DNA from: CAYUNW01 sp964446235
GTDB lineage: Bacteria; Patescibacteriota; Microgenomatia; 2-02-FULL-39-11
Assembly (NCBI GenBank): GCA_964446235.1
Contig: CAYUNW010000002.1
Coordinates: 77,454 to 141,453 of the forward strand
Direction: 5' to 3'
DNA length: 64,000 bases
Of the stretch, positions 26,204 through 34,046 are shown one piece after another. The stretch's first letter is position 1. Each line of letters opens with the position of its first letter. The notes under the pieces are model-generated. The model was not told the DNA's origin and ran no database searches. It saw nothing but the letters and a program-made list of their open reading frames with translations. Position numbers and translations under genes: made by a program.

Positions 26204-27148
26204 TTATAATGTAAGTTTTTCATTATACCGTTTTTCATATCTTCTGCAAAAATCCGAATATGAAAATACATGTGTGGTAGTACCGTAAGCTTCAACCGTA
26301 TAACTGGCACAAACACAACCCATCCGGGCAGACTTTTCTATAGGAAATTTTCTCATAAATCCTGCGAGAAATCCTCCTCTGAACGCATCACCTGCGCCCG
26401 CCGGATCTGTCGGATAATCAACTTTTATTGCACCTACTTCAAGCTGAACTCCTTTTACCGACACTAGACAACCCTTCTCTCCCATTGTAGTTATAACAAT
26501 AATATCTTTATTTTTTGTCAAATTGTGCAAATTTTTAATACCTGACTTTTTTTCCATGACTGATATTTCATAATCGTTACCGATAATTATTTTTGCTCCT
26601 TTGAATCCGCAAAGAAGGTCCTCTCTTGATAACCAAGGTAATTGCATTCCAGGGTCAAACATATACGGAACCTTTTTTTTAGTGTATTCTTTTGCAAATT
26701 TCAGCATTGTTTTAGGATTATGTGGGGCTATAACTGCAAAATCAACCGGTCCATGAACATCCGAAATTGATAAATTTTCGGATATTCCATCAGCACCCGT
26801 ATAAAAACCCCAAATTTGATTATCACTGGAATCGGTAATTCCAAAAGCATTAGAGGTATACATTGAATCTATAACTTTAATGTTACTGGTATCTATTTTA
26901 AAGCTATTCAAAAAAGCAAGATATTCAGAAAAATCTTTACCGACCAAACCGATTATAGCAGTTTCAATCCCCAACAAGGCTAAATTATAAGCGATATTAC
27001 CGGCTGTACCTCCATAAGATCTTCTCATCTTATGGACTAAAAATGAAACGTTCAAATAATGAAGTTTATCGGGAATTATATGATCTTTAAATTTTCCGGG
27101 AAAATCAAAAATCACATCGTATGCTAAAGATCCGCTTACTAAAATCAT
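26204..27148 (-). CDS. PfkB-family kinase, probably adenosine/nucleoside kinase
   Basis: The 314-residue protein has the PfkB glycine block RRSYGGTAGNIAYNLALLG (about 42-60) and the C-terminal signature DPAGAGDAFRGGFLAGF (near 247-263), whose GAGD aspartate is the catalytic base. The N-terminal VSGSLAYDVIFDFPGKF resembles archaeal nucleoside/adenosine kinases. Being 14 bp upstream of ahcY, it plausibly phosphorylates adenosine released from SAH to AMP. Ribokinase- or fructokinase-like activity remains possible. Confidence 0.85.
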   Translation of the reverse strand: MILVSGSLAYDVIFDFPGKFKDHIIPDKLHYLNVSFLVHKMRRSYGGTAGNIAYNLALLGIETAIIGLVGKDFSEYLAFLNSFKIDTSNIKVIDSMYTSNAFGITDSSDNQIWGFYTGADGISENLSISDVHGPVDFAVIAPHNPKTMLKFAKEYTKKKVPYMFDPGMQLPWLSREDLLCGFKGAKIIIGNDYEISVMEKKSGIKNLHNLTKNKDIIVITTMGEKGCLVSVKGVQLEVGAIKVDYPTDPAGAGDAFRGGFLAGFMRKFPIEKSARMGCVCASYTVEAYGTTTHVFSYSDFCRRYEKRYNEKLTL

Positions 27149-27162
27149 TTCTATAATCTAAT

Positions 27163-27450
27163 TTATTTATTTACACCACCAAGTAATCCTTGAAGTCCTC
27201 CTGATATTTCCGTCAGTTTTTTGGCTGCAACCTCTTGGCTTTTTTTGATGGCTTCACCGATAACATCTTTAATCCGATAATCTTCTTCTCCATCAATATG
27301 CAATTCTTTTATTTTTTGATCACCAGTCATTACTACTTTGACTCCGCTTCTTTCTACAATAACAGTTTCTGCTGCCAAAGCCTGTTGCATTTTAACTGCC
27401 TGGTCACGCATGGATTTCATGTCACCTATGGCTTTGAATGGATTAAACAT
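27163..27450 (-). CDS. ybaB: YbaB/EbfC nucleoid-associated protein
   Basis: The 95-residue protein has the YbaB pattern: KMQQALAAETVIVERSGVKVVMTGDQKIKELHID followed by a C-terminal helix and a GGLQGLLGG tail. YbaB dimers bind DNA and often follow dnaX, as here (24-bp gap). AAGGAGG lies seven bases before the ATG. Confidence 0.93.
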   Translation of the reverse strand: MFNPFKAIGDMKSMRDQAVKMQQALAAETVIVERSGVKVVMTGDQKIKELHIDGEEDYRIKDVIGEAIKKSQEVAAKKLTEISGGLQGLLGGVNK

Positions 27451-27474
27451 AAAAAACCTCCTTTTGAAAATTTT

Positions 27475-28551
27475 TTAATCTGTATGACTATATTGGATAA
27501 TTGCCGCCTCCAAAGGCAATTTGGCATCCAAAGAACCTTTCATATCGATATAAATTTTTGAGAACAAACTGATAAGTTTTGCTGTTTCATTGGGTGTCAG
27601 CTTACTCTTAAGATCCGAAAATTGGGAATTCAACTCGTCCTTATAAAAAGATACTAAAACATCATGAAGTAGAAACAAAATTTGACTTACAAAATACCTG
27701 AAATCACTACCTTCTTTACTCATTTTGACAATATCAGCAATCATTTCTTTGGCTTTTTTATCAAGCATTAAATGCAGGAATTTTTCGGCATTTACAGTAT
27801 AAAAACCCATTAATTTTGATAACTTTTCTATATCGGAAATATTTTCGGTAATTACCTGTTCGAGTATTTTGGTGGCATCCCGGAATGACCCATCCGCCAA
27901 TCCGGCAATATATTCAAGCATTTCATCGTCAATTTTGACTTTTTCTCCTGCAGTCACCCTTTGCAAACTGGAAACAATTTCGGAAACAGTAGCTTTGGTA
28001 AACGAAATAACCGTACACCTTGAAAGTATGGTAGATATCATTTTTTCCGGTTCAGTAGTTGCCATTATGAAAATTGCATGAGCCGGAGGTTCTTCCAATG
28101 TCTTCAAAAAAGCATTGAATGCTTCTTTCGTCAACATATGTACTTCATCAATAATATAAACTTTAAATCTTGAAGAAATTGGAGCTAATCTGATTTTTTC
28201 ACGTAATTCCCTAATCTCCTCAATGCCTCGATTTGAGGCAGCGTCAATTTCCAAAACGTCCATACTACCTCCAGCAATTATTTCTCTGCATGAATCGCAT
28301 ATATCACAAGGGTCTATATCTTTATATTCAGCTTTTAAAGGATTTAATCTTTTAGTTAAATCCCGTTTCTGACAATTGATGATTTTGGCAACAATTCTGG
28401 CAGCTGAAGTTTTACCCGTTCCTTTGGGTCCGGCAAAAAGCAAGGCATGTGGAATACTTTTGGAAATAAGCAAATTCAATAATCTTTTTTTGACGTTTAA
28501 CAAATCCAATTCTTCCAGTTTTTGAGGCCGATATTTTCGATAAAGAGTCAT
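27475..28551 (-). CDS. dnaX: DNA polymerase III subunit gamma (DnaX, short form)
   Basis: The 358-residue AAA+ clamp-loader subunit has Walker A GPKGTGKTSAARI, the zinc-binding CDICDSC with an earlier Cys in INCQ, Walker B VYIIDEVHML and sensor 1 FIMATTEPEK, then TILSRC with the arginine finger. It stops after domain III, so the tau-specific domains IV and V that bind DnaB and the polymerase are absent. No programmed-frameshift heptamer is needed for such a form. YbaB follows. Confidence 0.95.
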   Translation of the reverse strand: MTLYRKYRPQKLEELDLLNVKKRLLNLLISKSIPHALLFAGPKGTGKTSAARIVAKIINCQKRDLTKRLNPLKAEYKDIDPCDICDSCREIIAGGSMDVLEIDAASNRGIEEIRELREKIRLAPISSRFKVYIIDEVHMLTKEAFNAFLKTLEEPPAHAIFIMATTEPEKMISTILSRCTVISFTKATVSEIVSSLQRVTAGEKVKIDDEMLEYIAGLADGSFRDATKILEQVITENISDIEKLSKLMGFYTVNAEKFLHLMLDKKAKEMIADIVKMSKEGSDFRYFVSQILFLLHDVLVSFYKDELNSQFSDLKSKLTPNETAKLISLFSKIYIDMKGSLDAKLPLEAAIIQYSHTD

Positions 28552-28687
28552 GTTTTAGATTATGCCCGAAAAATAGATTTAATTCAACATCATAATTCCT
28601 ATTTAAAACATTGGATTATAGTTTTTATGAGCTTATATGTTTTGGGTAATTTGTATACTTAAATATAAAGAATATCTTGTATATCTT

Positions 28688-29080
28688 TTAATCATGATGA
28701 ATTCCGAATAAATGATCCATTCCGTGAAGTACCAGAAAATTTATCACCTCATCAACCGTCTTATGTTCGGCCAATGCATGCTCTATAGCCTGTGGAAATG
28801 AAACTACTACATCTCCTAATCTCAATACCCCATCTGGTTTTGCATCGAATGGAAGTTGGGATTTACTTTCCATCAAAGGAAATGACAACACATCGGTTGT
28901 TTTATCAATGTCACGGAATTTTTTATTTAAAGTCCGCATCATTCTGTCTCCAACGATGCTTACAGATATCTCGTATGATCCTTTGAGTTTTTTATTTTCA
29001 ATATAACCAATAATTGCTGATTTGATCTTATCTTTATTAACCCGATAACGGGAATCTGATTTTATAAGAATATTTACCAT
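28688..29080 (-). CDS. ybeY: Endoribonuclease YbeY
   Basis: The 130-residue protein ends in HGMDHLFGIHHD, the H-x3-H-x5-H zinc site of the UPF0054/YbeY family, and has MRTLNKKFRDIDKTTDVLSFPL as the second family block. YbeY trims and checks 16S rRNA. Its ATG overlaps the rpsU stop (TAATG), tying it to ribosome production. Confidence 0.94.
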   Translation of the reverse strand: MVNILIKSDSRYRVNKDKIKSAIIGYIENKKLKGSYEISVSIVGDRMMRTLNKKFRDIDKTTDVLSFPLMESKSQLPFDAKPDGVLRLGDVVVSFPQAIEHALAEHKTVDEVINFLVLHGMDHLFGIHHD

Positions 29081-29274
29081 TATCTTGATTTTTTACGTCT
29101 AGAGCGGTTACGTCTTTCTATTTCCTTTTTGAGTTCCTTACGGCTTTCTGCCGGTTTTTGGTAAAATTCTTTTTTCTTTAATTCCAGAAGCAATCCTTCG
29201 GAAATTACTTTCCGGGTAAATTTACGGATAACTGAATCAGATGTATCTCCCGGTCCTGCTTTTACATAAACCAT
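29080..29274 (-). CDS. rpsU: Ribosomal protein bS21
   Basis: The 64-residue basic protein has VIRKFTRKVISEGLLLELKKKEFYQKPAESRK, the S21 core, and a basic RRNRSRRKKSR end. S21 assists mRNA binding at the 30S platform. AAGGGAGGTG upstream is a near-perfect ribosome site, though 11-13 bases away from the ATG. Confidence 0.94.
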   Translation of the reverse strand: MVYVKAGPGDTSDSVIRKFTRKVISEGLLLELKKKEFYQKPAESRKELKKEIERRNRSRRKKSR

Positions 29275-29387
29275 TGAATTAAAACACCTCCCTTAAATTT
29301 AAATCCGATTTTCATGATAGATTGTAAATTAAAAGACGGAAATTTACAAATACTACACATATTTTAAACTTGTCCCTTAGAAAATCA

Positions 29388-29735
29388 TTACACAGACCAA
29401 TGACTGTTTCTGGCAATTTTTGCCAAAAAATGCATATGCATATGGAATACAATTTGCCCGCTTTCTTTACCGTTATTTATTACAATCTTGAAGCCGTCAT
29501 CCAATACTTTCAGTTTCATCGCCAGTTTTTGTGATAGCATAAGCATATTTCCCAACAAATCCCTATCAGCCGGAGTAATTTTTTGTAAGGATTCGATATG
29601 TTTTTTGGGGATTATCAGAAAATGATACTTTGCTTTGGGATTAATATCCTTAATAACTAAAATATCATCTTCTTCATATAATTTTTCTGACTTAATTTTT
29701 CCTGAAATAATCTGGCAAAAAATACAATCTGTCAT
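29388..29735 (-). CDS. HIT-family nucleotide hydrolase
   Basis: The 115-residue protein starts with CIFCQIISGKI (CxxC pair typical of the HINT branch) and ends with GQIVFHMHMHFLAK, the HxHxHh histidine triad. HINT proteins hydrolyse AMP-linked small molecules. Its start overlaps the end of the DHH-like gene by four bases. Confidence 0.93.
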   Translation of the reverse strand: MTDCIFCQIISGKIKSEKLYEEDDILVIKDINPKAKYHFLIIPKKHIESLQKITPADRDLLGNMLMLSQKLAMKLKVLDDGFKIVINNGKESGQIVFHMHMHFLAKIARNSHWSV

Positions 29736-30580
29736 TTTTCTATCACCTTGATAATTTCCTTTAAAGTCAACCCTGTTGGTTTACTCTCTGGATTTTTTAC
29801 TGAACCGTTTAAAAGCATTTTTTTGGATATATGCAGATACCAGGTTGCTTTAGGATCTTTTTTTTTGAATTTAGTATAACAATTAGTAAAATCAGCTTTT
29901 GAATCTGGTAAGGCTTTAATTCGGACGTATCCTTTTTTTGGATCCTTTCTCACTGCCACTACAAAACCTTTTTTTTGGGCCAGCCGTATTGCTTCGTCAT
30001 TTACAGTTTCAATTGCTATTGCCTGTCCCCACGGCGAACTAAATTCGATACCGTTTGCTTCTAGTTCATTTTCTGCCCAAACTTTATTTTGTAATGTCTT
30101 ATAAGCACCATCCAAAGCAATCAGGCCAAACTCCAGCAGTTTTTGCGGCTCGTCAGGATATAAAAGCTTCAAACCGTCCAAGACAGAAACCAAACCCAAA
30201 TCATAATAATCAGCAGTTGCGTTGGGATAATATGCTTCCTTAAAGTGATCAATATCATTTACCACGTCAAGCAATCTAACCAATGGGTGATCAGGAAAAT
30301 CGTTTTTCTGTCTTTTCTGTTTCTGGTTTTTTATAAAATCCGCTGTTCTGATTGCTGCACAGGTATATTCATCCAAATGATGATGATCAAGTAAACCCAT
30401 ACCAGTATCAACATGTAATATATTCTCGTCTGAATCTACAGGCTGGTTGTTCAGAGTATTACCTGCCGGGACAAAAACCACTTCAGCCTCACCCCAACCA
30501 GGTAAAAAACGCTTCAGAAGCCATACACTGCTGATAGCATCTACATCTGGAGCAAAATGAGTCACTATGGTCTTTGACAT
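29732..30580 (-). CDS. DHH-superfamily-like phosphoesterase, unknown substrate
   Basis: The 282-residue protein begins TIVTHFAPDVDAISSVWLLKRF, like DHH motif I (H-x-x-P-D-x-D), and has ILHVDTGMGLLDHHHLDEY, like the DHH motif with its preceding aspartate. These residues bind the two Mn ions of RecJ, NrnA and inorganic pyrophosphatase relatives. A DHHA1-like C-terminal domain is not obvious; instead the C-terminal part ends in TWYLHISKKMLLNGS, which resembles a substrate-binding end. Substrate unknown. It is coupled to the HIT gene. Confidence 0.72.
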   Translation of the reverse strand: MSKTIVTHFAPDVDAISSVWLLKRFLPGWGEAEVVFVPAGNTLNNQPVDSDENILHVDTGMGLLDHHHLDEYTCAAIRTADFIKNQKQKRQKNDFPDHPLVRLLDVVNDIDHFKEAYYPNATADYYDLGLVSVLDGLKLLYPDEPQKLLEFGLIALDGAYKTLQNKVWAENELEANGIEFSSPWGQAIAIETVNDEAIRLAQKKGFVVAVRKDPKKGYVRIKALPDSKADFTNCYTKFKKKDPKATWYLHISKKMLLNGSVKNPESKPTGLTLKEIIKVIEK

Positions 30581-30628
30581 TTGGAGGTATTTTATAACTT
30601 AAAATACTGATTAACAATCCCCGGTAAT

Positions 30629-32062
30629 TTAATAACTTTGGGCAAAAAGCCAACGGCTTGAGGCTTCTTTACCGCAATATATACAATTACCGATTTCCTT
30701 TTTTGAATTCAATGGTAAAACTCTGGTAGTGGCTTTGGTTTCTTTTTTTATTTGTGTCTCACATTGAAAATCACCACACCAAATAGAAGCAACAACTCCC
30801 TTCTTATTTTGTATCTGTTTTTTGAACTGTTCATAAATGTCAATTTTGGTCGTATTATCTAACGTAAAATCATAAGACTTCTGATACATCTTTTGCTGAA
30901 TATCAGTAAGATTTTTGTGAATTTGTTTAATAAATGCTTTTATATTCATATTATTTTTGATTCCGTCAATTCTTTTCACTACGGTTAAGGTATGACTAGC
31001 TACTTCACGTTCACCGACTTCTACTCTTATAGGTACGCCTTTTAGTTCCCATTCATTGAATTTCCAACCCGGTGTTTTAGTATCACGGTCATCGACTTTT
31101 ACTCTGATATTTTGTTTGATAAGTTGTTCCGATAATTCCCGGACATATTTGGTCTGCTTACCATCGTTTTTGACCGGTATGATAACTACTTGAATAGGTG
31201 CAATCATCGGGGGAAGGACTAATCCCTGGTCATCTCCATGAGCCATAATCAATCCGCCGATGGATCTAGTCGATAAACCCCAGGAAGTCTGGTAGGCATA
31301 TTCGTTTTCACCATTTCGATTTTGGAATTTTATACCGAAAACTTTGGAAAAATTCTGTCCCAATAGATGGGAAGTAGCTCCCTGCAGGGCAAGCCCATCA
31401 GGCATCAATAATTCCGTAGCATAGGTACTGACACCTCCGGCAAATTTTTCGCTTTCACTTTTTTTACCGACCATAGGATAAACTGCCAGATAATCAGAAT
31501 AAATTTTTTTGTACCATTCCAAAGCCTTCAGTGTAAATTCCAGAGCCTCTGACTCGGTTTCATGAGCAGTATGACCTTCCTGCCATAAAAATTCACTGGT
31601 TCTTAAAAAAAGGAACGTCCGTTTTTCCCATCTGACGACATTATTCCATTGATTGATAAGTACCGGTAGATCACGCCAGCTGGATATCCATTTAGAATAC
31701 ATATCATACATGACAGTTTCGCTGGTAGGCCGGACAACCAATGGTTCGGCAAGCTTTTCACCACCCCCATGAGTCACCACTGCTAATTGCGGAGAAAAAC
31801 CTTCAACATGTTCTTTTTCTTTCTGTAAAAAACTGTAGGGAATGAAAAGTGGAAAATAAGCGTTCTCTACTCCAGCCTTTTTAATCATATCATCAAAGGT
31901 TTTCTGGATATTTTCCCATATTGCATATCCGTAGGGTCTGATCACCATACAACCCTTCACTGGTGAATAATCGGCAAGTTCGCTTTTCAAAATAACATCC
32001 GTGTACCAGCGATCATAATCGATACTTTTTTTGGTGATTTCCCTTTTTGAGTAATTATCCAT
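30629..32062 (-). CDS. proS: Prolyl-tRNA synthetase, archaeal/eukaryotic-type
   Basis: The 477-residue enzyme is a class II synthetase with VRPTSETVMYDMYSKWISSW, VVRWEKRTFLFLRTSEFLWQEGHTAH (motif 2) and a motif 3 region at GGLIMAHGDDQGLVLPP. It lacks the bacterial editing insertion and has the C-terminal zinc-binding domain with four cysteines (WCGDFQC and CIYCG) ending in LFAQSY, so it is the ProS type 3 found in archaea, eukaryotes and some bacteria. Confidence 0.95.
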   Translation of the reverse strand: MDNYSKREITKKSIDYDRWYTDVILKSELADYSPVKGCMVIRPYGYAIWENIQKTFDDMIKKAGVENAYFPLFIPYSFLQKEKEHVEGFSPQLAVVTHGGGEKLAEPLVVRPTSETVMYDMYSKWISSWRDLPVLINQWNNVVRWEKRTFLFLRTSEFLWQEGHTAHETESEALEFTLKALEWYKKIYSDYLAVYPMVGKKSESEKFAGGVSTYATELLMPDGLALQGATSHLLGQNFSKVFGIKFQNRNGENEYAYQTSWGLSTRSIGGLIMAHGDDQGLVLPPMIAPIQVVIIPVKNDGKQTKYVRELSEQLIKQNIRVKVDDRDTKTPGWKFNEWELKGVPIRVEVGEREVASHTLTVVKRIDGIKNNMNIKAFIKQIHKNLTDIQQKMYQKSYDFTLDNTTKIDIYEQFKKQIQNKKGVVASIWCGDFQCETQIKKETKATTRVLPLNSKKEIGNCIYCGKEASSRWLFAQSY

Positions 32063-32066
32063 GTTT

Positions 32067-33188
32067 TTAAAATGGTGGGAATTTTGCTTTGGTGACTATC
32101 CTGACGATATCATTTATCGTTACCAGTGCCAAAAGGGACAAAAGTATCAACATGCCAATCTGATGCACTGCTCTTTCCCATCTGGCTTGTAGTTTACGGC
32201 CAGTAGCAGCCTCAATGACGACAAACATTAGCCTTCCTCCATCGAGAGCCGGAAAGGGTAAAATATTTACTATAGCCAAATTAAGTGATAACAGACCCAA
32301 TAACTCCAAAATTGCTCTCGGTCCGAATTTCACTGCCTGCCCTGTCAATTGGGCAATTCCTAAAGGCCCGGCTACTTCCTGACCGACCGGTTGGAAGGAG
32401 ATCATTTTCCAGATCGTACCGGCTATACCTTTAGTCAACTCCCAGGATAAAAGTAAGGCTTCTTTCATACCATAAAAGGGTGCCTGTAATGGGGTATATT
32501 TTTTCATTTCATAATTGGATATGGATACTCCCATCGGTCCCTCGTTTTCTGGGAATTCCTTTCGGGGAATAACCGAAAATGTCAATTCACTTCCGTCTCT
32601 TTCTACTACTATCTCAATAGTTTCCCCCAAATGACCGCGGGTTGTGGAGATAAGAGTTTCCGATTTGCTGATTTCCACTTGGTTTTTGACATTATTTTCA
32701 TCCGTAAATAAGATAAAGCGCACTATGTCTCCTTCCTGTAATCCTGCTGTCTGAGCAGGCGTATAAGGCAAAACTTTTTCGATACGGACATTTTTGGTTG
32801 GCACCATCACGCCTTGGGTAAATAGATATGATATGATTCCCACAGCCAGCAAAAAATTCATCATTACCCCTGCAGAAAGCACGATGGCCCGCTGCCATAA
32901 GGGTTTATGGAAAAATGCCCTTTCAAGTAACTCTTTTTTGTGACTTTTGGAGAGCTTCTCTTCTTCCTCCTGCTCTTCTCCAAGGAGCTTGACAAATCCG
33001 CCTATAGGAAGCCAGTTGAGGGAATATATTGTCTCTCCACGTTTCTTGCCCCAAATTCTGGGCGGTAATCCAAAACCGAATTCTTCAACTTTGATACCGA
33101 AAATTTTGGCACTGGTAAAATGCCCTAACTCATGAATTAATACCAATACCGATAGAATGAGTATAAATCCGATAACTGTTAACAACAT
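32067..33188 (-). CDS. rseP: Site-2 protease RseP-like, M50 family
   Basis: From the ATG at 33188 the product has 373 residues: an N-terminal helix with the HELGH zinc motif (VLIHELGHFTSAK), a membrane-associated beta loop, one PDZ domain (about 130-215) and C-terminal helices with the third ligand in NILPFPALDGGRL. Such proteases cut membrane-spanning regulators or signal peptides. An in-frame TTG at 33227 would add 13 residues. An Glu/Lys-rich insert (GEEQEEEEKLSKSHKKE) follows the first loop, as in many CPR forms. Confidence 0.93.
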   Translation of the reverse strand: MLLTVIGFILILSVLVLIHELGHFTSAKIFGIKVEEFGFGLPPRIWGKKRGETIYSLNWLPIGGFVKLLGEEQEEEEKLSKSHKKELLERAFFHKPLWQRAIVLSAGVMMNFLLAVGIISYLFTQGVMVPTKNVRIEKVLPYTPAQTAGLQEGDIVRFILFTDENNVKNQVEISKSETLISTTRGHLGETIEIVVERDGSELTFSVIPRKEFPENEGPMGVSISNYEMKKYTPLQAPFYGMKEALLLSWELTKGIAGTIWKMISFQPVGQEVAGPLGIAQLTGQAVKFGPRAILELLGLLSLNLAIVNILPFPALDGGRLMFVVIEAATGRKLQARWERAVHQIGMLILLSLLALVTINDIVRIVTKAKFPPF

Positions 33189-33403
33189 AGATTCTACTAT
33201 TGTAAAGTGAATTGATGATATGTTCAAGCAGAAAATTCAGTCTATAAATTCAAAATTTAAATATCAATTTCAAATCAAACTCAAAACTCAAAATAACCGT
33301 ATAAGTGTTTATAAATTTGATCATTTAAATTTGAATTGATTTTAAGAATGTGTTATTTGAAATTTATTGGTCCAATTAAATTGGGATTTGAGATTGTAAG
33401 GAA

Positions 33404-33444
33404 CTGTTGTTATCTGTTGACTGTTGACTGTTAACTGTTATCTG
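33404..33444. repeat. Degenerate heptamer repeat tract
   Basis: Five clean 7-bp units in a row (GTTATCT, GTTGACT, GTTGACT, GTTAACT, GTTATCT). The whole gap 33189-33448 between rseP and frr contains no gene; upstream of this tract it is AT-rich with looser CAAACTC/AAACTCA-like units at 33250-33300. Confidence 0.8.
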
Positions 33445-33448
33445 AGGC

Positions 33449-34012
33449 TTAAATTTCATTCAGCTCTTTTTCTTTCTTCTCACGAAGCTGATCGGCATGA
33501 AGGGTAAATTCATCGGTGATTTTCTGGATTTCTTTTTCATATTCCTTGCGCTCATCTTCACCCAGTTCTTTTGCATCAAACTGTCTTTTGATCTGGGCCA
33601 TCGCATCTCCTCTGGCCTGACGGATCATCACTTTTCCACCTTCTACTTTGACATGGGCCAGCTTGATATATTCTTGCCTTCTTTCTTCTGTCAGAGTCGG
33701 TAAGTTGATCCTGATATTGTTTCCGTCAGGAACACAGGTAAATCCAAGATTTGCCGCATTTATACCTTTTTCAATATCTTTTAAGGTTGAAGGATCAAAC
33801 GGGGCAATCAAAATGTTTCGAGGACCATCGGTGGTAATCGTGGCTAGTTCACGCACTTTCAAGTGTTGTGTACCTTCATAAGTAGTGATCACTACATTTT
33901 CTACCAGAGCCGGAGTTGCCCTACCTGTTCTAATAGTAGCCAAATCATCAATTAAGACAGTAAGAGCTTTTTGCATTTTCCCTTTTATGTCATTTAAAAA
34001 AGCTGTGTCCAT
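33449..34012 (-). CDS. frr: Ribosome recycling factor
   Basis: From the ATG at 34012 the product is 187 residues, the normal size. It has the RRF blocks MQKALTVLIDDLATIRTGRATPALVENVV, FDPSTLKDIEKGI and the basic RRQEYIKLAH...ARGDAMAQIKR part, forming the L-shaped two-domain factor that with EF-G splits post-termination ribosomes. The annotated TTG at 34033 would add seven residues not seen in the family. Six bases before the ATG lies TATACA, so the message may be leaderless. Confidence 0.94.
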   Translation of the reverse strand: MDTAFLNDIKGKMQKALTVLIDDLATIRTGRATPALVENVVITTYEGTQHLKVRELATITTDGPRNILIAPFDPSTLKDIEKGINAANLGFTCVPDGNNIRINLPTLTEERRQEYIKLAHVKVEGGKVMIRQARGDAMAQIKRQFDAKELGEDERKEYEKEIQKITDEFTLHADQLREKKEKELNEI

Positions 34013-34046
34013 GATCAATGTATAGGATAGCAATATTTTTTGATAT

